A stretch of DNA of 64,000 nucleotides, from positions 806,001-870,000 of the forward strand of contig WHUX01000005.1 of NCBI GenBank assembly GCA_015179025.1, in the 5' to 3' direction. The notes beneath the pieces were generated by a model, which worked only from the letters and a program-made list of their open reading frames with translations, did not search any database and was not told the DNA's origin. Positions 44,186-53,519 of the stretch are shown here, in pieces; the first letter of the stretch is position 1, and every line of letters begins with the position of its first letter. The DNA is from Terfezia claveryi (taxonomy: Eukaryota; Ascomycota; Pezizomycetes; Pezizales; Pezizaceae). A program made the translations under genes and the position numbers.

Positions 44186-44208
44186 GTGCAACCAGACTAA
44201 GAGTTATC
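44177..44208 (-). repeat. 14-bp TAGTCTGG-type insertion, near-perfect 9-bp duplication
   Basis: AGAGTTACC (44177-44185) and AGAGTTATC (44200-44208), 8 of 9 identical, flank GTGCAACCAGACTA. Confidence 0.65.
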
Positions 44209-45640
44209 ACAAATTAATCAACGGTAAAAATGGTGCATAGCAATGGATTCAGCTGCAAAGCAGATGACAGTTGTATTGAAAGGCTTCTGAGCGAGGTTAT
44301 CGCGGAGGCTTTGGAGGATGCAGCAGCGGTGGACTTATTGGTGCAGTGAAGCAGAGTGCGAGTGCGAGTGCGAGTGTGAGAGCAAAAAGCGTATGCGAGC
44401 GCGAGCATATGAAGTGTTCGGTCAAGAGTAGACGGTCAATTGAGTCTATCAAGAGAAGCTTATTGATACATGGGTGCTCTGAGTGCTCGTATATAGCCAC
44501 GAGATCAGAGTAAAGTAAGGAGATATCTATTACGCAGCTAGCGATAATATCATGCAAGGTAAACCCGTTGCGACAGATATTGTGGTCATGAGCAAGGAAA
44601 GTGAGGCATATGGAGTCATGAAGTACATGAAGAAGAAATAAGAAATAACGTAGGGGTCCTTAGCAAGGTAGCAAGTGTTCGCTAGGTATCAGCATAAGTT
44701 AATAACGAAGAGACTTAACTAGGTAAAGTAAGGAAAAAACCGTTATTTACAACAAGTTGCCATTCACGGTCGGGTATCGGGTAAGAGCAACGGCAAGGGA
44801 AAAGGCGGACGCCAGATTCAAATACCGAGTCCAGAAAATGCTCCACCGACACACAAGACACCGGAGCCAACACATTTACCGCCACTAGCCAGCACACCAG
44901 CAGTTTCAAAAATAAGAATGACTCCAACGTTTTTGAAGGAATGCGTTCCTTTACTGATGTGAGAAGAGGATTGCAAGGGATAGCCGAGGGTTTGGCGGAC
45001 GTATTCTAATGAGGAGAATTTGAGGAGGAGCTTAGGTCATTCGCAGAACTGAAGGGGAGGATGACAAGGGAAGAGTGGGAAATAGTCGGGGAGTTCCTAC
45101 TGTAAGCAGTTGCACCAATGTAGGACTCGTGGGACCGGCAGAGGCACAGAGCGTTATAGAGGAAATTCTAGGAGAGTATGACTGTGAGGGACATAGGAGG
45201 GTAGCAGGTTCGTGACCTCACAACCAACTCCCCCAATAATAAACAACAGACTGGTTCTACGAGGCTACGGTAACTCTAATTATGCCAAGGCACCAGGGGC
45301 ATAGTCGCATACCACTACATAACCTGGCTAGTGGCGTCCTTGGCATCCGTAATCTTTCACAGCAAACGTTAGAACTTCTACGAGCCTCATGGTGCGGTAA
45401 CCCCTTCTTGGCCTTGTCCTGCTTCTGCCACCACAACCTCCACCAAAACCCTCCTCCACTACACCCTCCTTCACCCTCCTTCACCATACCCTGCTCGCCT
45501 ACACTTTCTCAGACACATTTTCTTTTTAAGTTCTCAGTTTGTCTCCTTACTCTCAAAGAGGAACACAAACGGACAGCAAGCACGCTCGGAGACGTGAACA
45601 GCCAAATAGCCGCAAGTGTAGCGATTCGATCAAAGCAACC
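44209..45640. other. Unassigned region
   Basis: A plus-strand frame around 44750-44960 reads SPENAPPTHKTPEPTHLPPL and then meets stops; it may be a retroelement relic. The ATG frame from 45282 runs into LTLKEEHKRTASTLGDVNSQ before the retro-insertion at 45659. I cannot show either is a gene. The second could be an upstream exon of the gene at 45870. Confidence 0.3.
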
Positions 45641-45644
45641 AGTA

Positions 45645-45781
45645 AGTGCCAAACCTAGCAGATTAACTTGCCTTGTCCTGAAGCCACCTGGGTTTCCGGG
45701 TGGCTCTTCATGGCCCCCTTGGGGCCGCATAAGAGTAACAAGTATTTAAAAAATACAAATGAAAAAAAGTGCCAAACCTAG
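45645..45781 (+). mobile_element. Tail-only retro-insertion (109 bp), 14-bp target duplication
   Basis: AGTGCCAAACCTAG at 45645-45658 and 45768-45781 flanks both stem-loops (GCCACCTGGGTTTCC...GGTGGC; GGCCCCCTTGGGGCC) and an A-rich tail. It begins CAGATTAACTTGCCTTG, i.e. at the start of the first stem-loop block. It landed in an existing TAGTCTGG insertion. Confidence 0.88.
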
Positions 45782-45801
45782 TCTGGTTGGCACAAACCTA
45801 G
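45773..45801 (+). repeat. TAGTCTGG mini-insertion split by the tail-only insertion
   Basis: CAAACCTAG at 45773-45781 and 45793-45801 brackets TCTGGTTGGCA; with the shared TAG this is TAGTCTGGTTGGCA. The boundary is ambiguous because TAG ends the flank. Confidence 0.6.
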
Positions 45802-45869
45802 CCTCTAACCATTTTACTAACTCCGTTCCCACAGATACGGATCAGAAGTTAACCGGCCACTCCGGGAAC

Positions 45870-47733
45870 ATGTCGAAACCAACTGATGATTACAGTAGCC
45901 CCCCAAATCAACCGGAGGCCCCCGCAAAGTCTATTGACCTACATTCTACTGAAGTCCTCCTAAAATTTACAAGATCCTTTGTTCTGCGATGGCTGGAGGT
46001 CATTTCAGATGGCATCGAAATATTTGACGGCTTACAGGATGTTCAGTGTAAGCACCTGGAGGCATTATGCAAAGAGCTATTTGCAAATTATTGCGTATTT
46101 AGCGAGGCAGTAAAATCGTGCCCTACATACCCACCCCTCGAAACAATACACAAGGGACCCATCTTCAATGTTGACTACCAGGCCTGGATACAATATCTAC
46201 GATGTCCCAGATGGCCCGGTGAAAGTGCCCGGATGCAGATTATCAGAGATCGATGTTCCGTATTACTAGGTGAACTAGAAGAAGGTAGAACCATTCTAGA
46301 GGGTGGTGGGGGTGGAGCAGCACACGGAGCATCAACCGACCAGACGCTGCTTGTCGAATTGGCATACAAGGAAGTTGATGGAGTCTGGGCTGCACGGGCA
46401 AAGCTCAAATTTGCTCACAGTAAGCGGGGACTATCACATATTGTGGCCTGCACTGACAGGTTATCCAGCGCACGACCAGAGGTTCCTGACCCCCACAGAG
46501 GAGTTACAATTTTACGGATTTTCAGAAGAAAATGCACACAAGATGTTACTTGAAGCGGAGTTTGTTGAGGATGAGGACGATGCATATGAGATGGCATTAA
46601 CCCATGTGCGGGCAAGACAACAGATGAAGAGGTTTGGTTGGTTAGGTAAATTACCCTAGAAACCAATATAAAGTAGATCAAGCTCACGTCATTTTTAGAG
46701 ACCACGGAGCAGCTTGTAGAGGCAGCGAGGGAAATTGGGATGTCTAGGCGGTTCTGCTCTGTCGTGGGCGATTCAGCCGAGTTTCAGTGGATTGCCTCCC
46801 AGCCGCTGTGGAAATTGATCGTGGAAAACATTGAAGATGTACATCTATTCTATATGGCGTATGTATCATTTCCTACTGTAGACTACTGGATTCTGACTTC
46901 AAGAAAACAGCGTTCTCAAGATGTCGAGCAACCAATCAGAGGACAGCTCAGATATACAGGACCCCACCCAAGTCGGCAGCGCAAGCATCTTCCAACCCGA
47001 CATATGGTCCACGCAAACCCCTGAGAATCATGCCGGTATAGATGAGGACATGAATGAAGAAGAGTTTCCGCTACTGGAGTTAGCCATAACCGACCGGAGG
47101 GATGCTCCAGAGCAGTTTATCACATTGTACAAAGGAGGGCTCAGCACTATGAAGCACTTCCTGTCATGGACATCAACTACGGAAGCTCGAAACGTCACAG
47201 AGATAGAATCGCCGCCACCATCCGACTTCTGCACTTTCCCAGCCATCTACTTGACACCCCACAAGGAACTAGCAGAGTATCATGCAAACCTGCGCAGACG
47301 CATATCCGGACTCGGAAATGACGATGTGGGAATTTTGACTATATACATAAGGCAATTCGAGCACGAGACCTTAGAAGGTGATACTTGGAAAAATGTAAGT
47401 AACCCTCATGAATAAATAACCTGGCTCTGACGTGTGGAGTTTGTTTTTCTAAACCGCCTTTATAAACCCTTGCCCAAAGCATGGGATCAATGGACCAGGG
47501 CCCCGATCGTGAAGGGCGAGGTAGCCGGTCCGAATGCGTCAGTAAGTGTAACCATTTCAAGATGGCAGATAGCACATGCTAACCATTCTCCATAGTATAC
47601 TGCGAATCAAAACTGGCAGGAGGTGAGGAGGTTAAATGTTTGGGATATACCGTCACCACTGCAATACCGCTTTCTTAGATGTTCTTATTCTCTCCTCGCA
47701 AATGTTGAGGCTCAATACGGCAGGTTACATTAA
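45870..47733 (+). CDS. Six-exon orphan protein, 539 aa, apparently intact
   Basis: Function unknown. Exons: 45870-46419, 46460-46645, 46699-46858, 46911-47394, 47440-47541, 47596-47733 (TAA). Introns are 40, 53, 52, 45 and 54 nt, all GT-AG; the third has GTATGT and CTGAC, the fifth a TGCTAAC branch. All phases join, giving 1620 nt. Residues 1-30 are polar (MSKPTDDYSSPPNQPEAPAK). The next 200 are helical and Cys-containing (LLKFT RSFVLRWLEVI, CKELFANYCVFSEAV). An acidic stretch follows (EFVEDEDDAYEM), then SQPLWKLIVENIEDVHLFYM. The C-terminal half holds FITLYKGG, SDFCTFPAIYLTPHKELAEY and VGILTIYI. That order loosely recalls ADP-ribosyltransferase-like folds, but I do not see a certain catalytic set. 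The start could lie in an upstream exon. Confidence 0.7.
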
Positions 47734-48350
47734 ATAACAACGTTCATGAGCTCCTTCATCCTGTATCTCTTGGCTAAAAGCCCCGGCCGGTCAGAATCTT
47801 TTTTTTTGTTAAGTCTGTACTGTACGCAAATGGTATATTCCCTGAAGGGAATATAGCGTGGTAATACCCTAGTCTGGTTGGTACCGTATTTTAGCGATAC
47901 GGAAGTCGTATATCCGGCCGTACGTCGTATAAGTACGGGTGTCCATAGAATTAAAAATACGTGCAACACTCTATTACATTCATGGGAAGATCTGATAAGA
48001 TTGAAATCTAAGATACGCATGAACGCCAAGCACCAAGGTTGATTAAGCGGACTTAAAATTCCAGAATTGGCCCGTGCCGGCACAGCAACATCGAATGGTT
48101 ATCATCACGTAAGCTGCACTTCGCGAGGGCAACGTTGTCACACTAGGGTGGCATGAGACTAACACTAGGGAATTGGTGTTCTCGTACCCAGATCCTAGCC
48201 TGATCTTGGCATTCGCTTCTGCGATTTAATCAGAAGAGAGTCACTCCCTCCCTAGGAGCGGTCGGGTTCGAGACTAGAGTCACTCTAGGCTATCTATAAA
48301 GGCAAATTGAGAAGAAACCGAGTCTATAATTATATACATAATGTAAAAGC
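47734..48350. other. Intergenic, no gene seen
   Basis: Contains one degenerate TAGTCTGGTTGGTACC motif at 47872-47887. A minus-strand frame (47730-48083) is unassigned. Confidence 0.3.
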
Positions 48351-49197
48351 TCAAACCACTGGGGCCGAATTAGGACATGAATAATTTCTCAAGCCAGTAT
48401 GGCAATAAAGCAGTATACAATTGCCCTTCCTTTTTGCATTGGCAGCGACAGTCTGCACATTGGCCCTTGCATTTACAGCAAACCACAGATCCAGTAGAAG
48501 CCAGGCGTGCAACTTTATGAATTGACTTTGGCTTTTGGGTTTGCCATGTTGATGGGATAGACTCAAGGTAATTTGGTCTAATACTAGAAGGAAGCCGCTC
48601 CAATTCTCTAGTAGGATAGTATCGATCTACTAAGCCATATTCACAATATAGCTGATGTCGGTCAGGATGGCTTGTAGACAACTCTGCAAAAAATCTGGCG
48701 ATGGTCAGTAGAAGCTCGATCAATACTAGGAATTCGCAAGCTAACGAGATCTCCTACTGTAAAGGTATCTATTTTGTGCTGTTGAGTATATCGATTCGCC
48801 ATTTGCTTGCGAGCTGTCCAAGTACGTTTACGTACTTTTGCTAGCATAACATCAGTGCTAGGAAGTTGAACATTACGCAGCTTATATTTATTCAATGCCT
48901 TCCATTGCAGTTTGATGGCTAGCAAATCACCTGCTGGGGCCTTTAAGTTTGGGTCTCGAAGGTAAGCTTTTATTTTACGAGATCTAGTTCTATATTAGTC
49001 ACTACATACTTGAGTAGATTGAAAGAATTACTTCTCGGAGGTCAACCGAGATTTACTACTTGTTGCATGCAAATAGTCTTCAAACTTAGTACGTGCAGTA
49101 CCGGAGAATGCTTCAATTGCACTTTGAGATGGAGCGGCACCTAGGGCGTGAAATTGATTGAAATCAATATCACTATCATAATCAGAAACTGACATTA
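48351..49197 (-). pseudogene. KRBA2/Ginger-type integrase, internally deleted
   Basis: On the minus strand, ATG at 49197 starts MSVSDYDSDIDFNQFHALGA and stops near 49030. After about 90 unassigned bases, KYKLRNVQLPSTDVMLAKVR and TVGDLVSLRIPSIDRASTDH appear. After a frameshift near 48690 come LYCEYGLVDRYYPTRELERL and CCKCKGQCADCRCQCKK. The 'VGDlV.l.IP..DR..td' block plus Cys-rich tail is the C-terminal signature of KRBA2-like integrases related to Ginger DNA transposons. The zinc-binding and DDE core are absent. This is an internal-deletion relic. Confidence 0.65.
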
Positions 49198-49401
49198 TAG
49201 TGAGTGTAGAAATGTTGTGGTATGCTGGTAATATTATGATATGTAGAGGAAGTTGTATTGAAGAGTATGCTGCGTGGAAGTATATTTCTGTTATATTGAA
49301 TGAAAATCTTTACGAACTACCTCTAGCGAACTACTTAGAGGTTTTATCATTATTTGTTGCGTTGAAAGAAAGTCGAGGTTTTACTGTAATTCAGTAATGG
49401 A

Positions 49402-49479
49402 CTGGTCCGTTGCGGAATCCAGTCCATTCTGGAATGGACCAGTCTATACCAGTATGGACTGGATTCCGCAACGGACCAG
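49402..49479. repeat. Perfect 26-bp inverted repeat hairpin
   Basis: CTGGTCCGTTGCGGAATCCA (start of the left arm, 49402-49427) is matched by the reverse complement at 49454-49479, all 26 bases. The 26-bp spacer contains a further GGACCAGTC copy. Confidence 0.85.
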
Positions 49480-49679
49480 AACATATACATTTGACGACCC
49501 AACACAGCTGGCATTTGGGATGCAAGCCAGATGGGGCTACTCCGAAATTTTGTTTGCAGTACTGCATGTGAAGGGCTCACCTCAGTGCTACTGTTGGGCG
49601 TCGTGGAACCTACGAGGGTCTGATCGAGACTACGTGGGACTGGGGAAACTCAATCCAGAAATGGTAACCAGACTAAAAT

Positions 49680-49915
49680 TGGTGTGGTAGGGAGAATACC
49701 AAGATAGAACTAGCTTAATGACAGAAAGGGTAGACTGGGAGATACCAGAAAAGGTATGGGCCAAAAAAGGATAGTCTTGATCAGAACCCTCTACAATAAC
49801 TACGAGGGTTCTGATTGAGACTAAAAAAGGACTACCTGTAAGATTTCTCAAAAAGGCAACCATCCAATGATACCGAAACAAGAAGTCAAAATTCTAAAAA
49901 CCCAATGCGTGCTGT
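49680..49915. repeat. Dispersed repeat R4, copy 2, with a 51-bp palindromic insertion
   Basis: Homologue of 42600-42770. At 49772-49822 it carries a 51-bp insert with about 19-bp inverted ends (TAGTCTTGATCAGAACCCTC at left). AAAAAAGGA lies at 49763-49771 and 49823-49831; copy 1 has a single AGAAAAGGA there. Confidence 0.8.
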
Positions 49916-50245
49916 GGTGGTAGACTCGAAAGGGCAACCTCCAACTGTGGAGGGCCAAGCTAGACAATACAGTGGATCCTACATGCCGAGTGTGCAGCAG
50001 AAGCGAGGAGACTGGCAAACACGTAGCGCTGGTATGCCCACAGGGGGAGGAGATTGGCAGGAGATGGAGGGGGAGGGAAGTTATTTCTGTTATGACGTTT
50101 CCTTTGTTCGGCAGGCTGGCGCTCATGCAATCCGTTGTCCCGTGGATGTACCGAATCTTTTAAGACGAGGGAACGGGGCCGTCTCTTAGCCCTAGGCTCC
50201 ATAGATGTAAAGACTCCTAAAAAAAAAAATTAAAAAAAAAAGTGG
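49916..50245 (+). mobile_element. LINE-B 3' end with CCHC-like cluster
   Basis: The frame at 49972-50163 reads DPTCRVCSRSEETGKHVALV then CPQGEEIGRRW, a C-x2-C...H...C cluster as at the C-terminus of non-LTR polyproteins. The 3' end (TACCGAATCTTTTAAGACGA; TAGGCTCCATAGATGTA; A-run to 50241) matches 28100-28316. The RT and endonuclease are missing. Confidence 0.65.
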
Positions 50246-50740
50246 GCTCAGGTTGATAACACACATATATGTGGAATATTTGCTGATTGAATCGACGTCC
50301 ACACTGAACGTGCTATTGCCGTAAATAATTGGAAAAATATTCCCCACAAATAAGATAACATAAAGTAATACCCCATACCGGGTGAGATCCCATGAGTGGG
50401 TAATTGCAGGATAGTAAAGGAGTTTCTTGAACAGGTGAGCACCAAAGAACCCCAGTTGCGTAAATACATCCGAATCTTCCAGAAAGCAATGCAAAACAAT
50501 GGCATGAACACTATCGGCCAACGAGTGACACTGTATACCAGAGAGTACTATCTATATATTCGTATATTTTCACTCCTAAACTATATCAATACAGAAACAG
50601 TGGGGGCAAGCCATGTGTTATACCCTGTGTTCAGGCTGCGGGACCATATTTGGGGGGGGGGGGCGTTTTTAGGACTCGCTCATAAAGAGCCCTTCAAGTC
50701 CTTTCCCAGACCACAATCATTTTCGGTACCCCAAACGCAC
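50246..50740. other. Intergenic, upstream of the MADS-like gene
   Basis: No separate gene supported. A plus-strand frame from 50396 overlaps the MADS-like gene out of frame. Confidence 0.35.
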
Positions 50741-50741
50741 C

Positions 50742-51105
50742 ATGTCCACTTCCGTGAAAAGGCAAGTTGCACAAGACCTAAAATCAACCTCCATCAGATT
50801 TCGCAAGCGGTGGCTAGGCTTGTTTAAGAAACCATTCGAGCTTGGACACTTCTGTCATGCCGATATATATTTACTGGTTCGCAGAGATGGGAAGTGCTAC
50901 GTGTACAAATCCGTAGAGGCAGCCTCATGGCCGCCTCCACTAGAAAGTTTGGTCGGTTCTGTGGCTTGAGATATGGTGTCCTCATATTAATGTTCACCAG
51001 AAAGCCCACGTTACACAAGTTGGTCCGAAGGATTATGAACCAGGAGTACCATTGGTTAGGAAAGATTGTGAAGGGTCTTTGTTAAAGCCACCAACTTTTG
51101 AGTAG
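50742..51105 (+). CDS. Small MADS-like domain protein, 104 aa, two exons
   Basis: ATG at 50742 (context ACC ATG T). Exon 1 50742-50951, intron 50952-51000 (GTCGGT...TTCACCAG, 49 nt; the 5' site is atypical), exon 2 51001-51105 (TAG). The phase is 0 and fits. Residues 18-56 read IRFRKRWLGLFKKPFELGHF then CHADIYLLVRRDGKCYVYKS. This follows the MADS/SRF pattern: basic helix KRxxGLxKKxxEL, then the hydrophobic strand and GKxxxY. The first 15 DNA-contact residues of classical MADS proteins are poorly matched. The tail (WPPPLESL, then KDYEPGVPLVRKDCEGSL) resembles short fungal MADS-like proteins that lack activation domains. It is probably DNA-binding or a dominant partner, which is inference. It looks intact amid transposon debris. 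Confidence 0.65.
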
Positions 51106-51194
51106 CTAGGACGGGGCACTAGATAATTGTCATGTGGTATTGGAATTTCTGAGGGTTATAGAGTTTATTTTAAGTAATTCAAAACCAAATTCAA

Positions 51195-51400
51195 ACCCGT
51201 GTGGATTACCGGAATGTCCACATGGGTTGAAATGATGTCCACATGGGTTGGGATAACCTTACGGAGAAAATTTATACCCACACGGGTTGGGTGCCCCTAC
51301 GGACACAGTTTATCTTCGCACGGACAGAGTTTATGTCCACACGGGTTACGTTGCCCGTGCGGAAACAAATCATGTCCACACGGGCTCTTGGTAGTTATAA
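51195..51400. repeat. GTCCACACGGGTT-like degenerate tandem repeat
   Basis: At least six diverged units (GTCCACATGGGTTG, CCCACACGGGTTGGG, GTCCACACGGGTTACG, GTCCACACGGGCTC) with TTTATGTCC linkers. Confidence 0.6.
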
Positions 51401-51460
51401 TTTCCATTGGCAGCACCCCAACTCATCAACACTTCAGCCCTTCTTACAGCGTCAAACACA

Positions 51461-51709
51461 ATGGACCCTAACACACACTGCACTCCAATATCTCCGTCCC
51501 CTTATTCGCCTGTATATCTGGGTCCATATGAGCCTGCAATACCGGGTCCTTATTCGCCTGGATCGTCGGGTCCATATGAGCCTGCAATACCGGGTCCTTA
51601 TTCGCCTGGATCGCCGGGTCCATATTATTCGCCTTTCAGTCCGCGTAGTCTTGGGTGCAATAAACAGGAGAATATCTCTAAGTCCCAGCCGGCCACACCT
51701 TGGAAATAG
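51461..51709 (+). CDS. Small repetitive Pro/Tyr/Gly-rich protein, 82 aa
   Basis: Unknown function. ATG at 51461, TAG at 51707. The middle is two near-identical DNA repeats of about 51 bp encoding GPYEPAIPGPYSPGS(S/P)G, framed by SPSPYSPVY and YYSPFSPRS. The YSPxSP spacing recalls the RNA polymerase II tail and low-complexity structural proteins; that is only a resemblance. No signal peptide. A single uninterrupted exon is assumed. It may be a chance frame in a repeat. Confidence 0.35.
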   Translation: MDPNTHCTPISPSPYSPVYLGPYEPAIPGPYSPGSSGPYEPAIPGPYSPGSPGPYYSPFSPRSLGCNKQENISKSQPATPWK

Positions 51710-51894
51710 GGAAGGGACACTTCGTGCTGCGCGCCCCCTGAGGTCGGATCCAGCTACCCAACTGACTGACGCTGTCTCAGAACCTGTCTTACCTGCAACC
51801 ACTCCTGCTTTCTTGCATGGCGTCGGTTGGAGCTCCAGCTGCTCTGGGCAAAATCTAGGACCGAAGAAGAAATAGCCGTGTGTGGGAAGGTAAG

Positions 51895-52115
51895 GGCGGC
51901 CTCTCAATATGCTTCAAAACCATGCTGAAAACCATGCTTCCGCGAGCTCTCAATATGTATGAAAACCATGGTCCCGCGAGCTCTCGATATGCTTGAAAAC
52001 CATGCTTCCGCGAGCTCTCAATATGTATGAAAATCATGCTTCTGCGAGCTCTCAATATGCTTGAAAACCATGCTGAAAACCATGCTTCCGCGAGCTCGCA
52101 ATATGTATGAAAACC
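51895..52115. repeat. GAGCTCTCAATATGTATGAA minisatellite
   Basis: Five to six units of about 41 bp, each with GAGCTCTCAATATG, AAAACCATGCTTCCGC and small variants. Some units carry an extra GCTGAAAACCAT. Confidence 0.8.
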
Positions 52116-52860
52116 ATGTAGATAGGAGCCCAGATAGACGGGTCGGGACGCGACGTGACAGAAAGTAGGCGACCTGACGCAGGCCATAGGGGTAAGGATG
52201 CATGACGAAGGTGGGACGCGACGCGACGCAGGCATACACATGGTGGGACGGAGGTGGACGCTACGTGACGCAGACTGAGGCAGATGAAGCGCCTGACGTG
52301 GGGGAAGTAGGAGTGCGTCCTGACGCAGATTTTTTTTTGCTGATGGACGCAGAGGAAGTGCAGAGGATATGGGACCTAGGAGGCAAATGACAGTGTGACT
52401 GCAATTTGAATTTCCTGAGATGACTGGAGGGGCTGTAGAGACTGGTGGTTCAAGGAGGAGGGAATGACCGAACAATATATAGTTTTTGATCCTAAGGGCC
52501 TGGCTGAAAAAAAAAACCAAGCCGTTCAAAGTTGGTATAGGGGCCGAGAATATGGCAGCTGCAGAGTACTACGTTGGGACCGCATACTGGTATATAAAAA
52601 AAACAAAAGGCTGTAGAGTACTGGGTGGTGTACAGAGTACTAGTGTGGTGTTGCGGCGTGGTGTGCCAAAAGAGGAGTAGCACGATTCCTAAAATGGTAG
52701 TCTGCGAGACCAGAAATGGTAGGGGCCAAATCGGGACTGACTAGTGTGACTTCCCTAAAAGGTAATCAAACAATACCAGGGAAAATAATTGCAGATTGCC
52801 TGTTTAGTGCTGTGATGGGAGACTTTATTACATGGTCACCTACTGCAGTACTAGTCTGGC
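52116..52860. other. Unassigned region with GACGCGACG tandem motifs
   Basis: GC-rich GGGACGCGACG-type motifs recur at 52145-52310. Nothing is assignable to a gene. At 52690-52800 there is weak similarity to repeat R4. Confidence 0.3.
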
Positions 52861-52864
52861 AATC

Positions 52865-53505
52865 TGAAGCTTAGATATGGCAAAGCAGATAGGATGCTTC
52901 ATTTTCTTCAGTCTATGGTTGGAGCTGTTAAATGATAATATACTCTCAATTTCATATCACCTGTCAAATTAGCTTACTTGGTTTTGTATCAGACAGAGTG
53001 ATCCGATGATGTATACATACTGACTGTGAAAAAAATAGCCTTTTCTTCCAAATCTTTGGTTGTCCAACAGTATCAGGCATGGACAGAGCTTAACTGGTTA
53101 CACCTCAGGGTAGCGCTCACGTATATTGAAGGATTACTCCCCTTTTCTCTTCAAGCTGAACCTATAGCCAATATCAAGGACCTACAAGATGTTCTATAGT
53201 ATGAGGAGAAAAGTATTAAGACTCTAGAAATTCAATACAGGTGTCTGCATGTTCAGCTCAGGATCGCTGACTTTCTGGTGCCTCCTCTCCTTAACATTCC
53301 CGCTTCCACACCTATTACTCTTGTTTGAATATTTCTTATTTATATGCTTTCCTTGGATTCATAAGCCTATTCCATAATATTTCCTAGTGCTAGTTAACTT
53401 CATTTTATAGTTACCTATTTTCTCTTGCTATAAGCATATATTGGTTACAAGCATACTTCTCCCTGTCCGAACGATATGCTTGTATCGAGAGTCTTCTATA
53501 GTTTG
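52865..53505 (+). repeat. Dispersed repeat R1, copy 3
   Basis: Same orientation as, and about 85-90% similar by eye to, 25870-26478, with more stops in the relic frame. It ends in the TACAAGCATA / TATGCTTGTA hairpin at about 53450-53495. Confidence 0.7.
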
Positions 53506-53519
53506 GCTTGCACTAGCCC

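Noticed and set aside
47872..47887. Another TAGTCTGGTTGGTACC micro-insertion
   Set aside because: The flanks (GGTAATACCC and GGTACCGTA) do not form a 9-bp duplication; counted only as a possible degenerate case.
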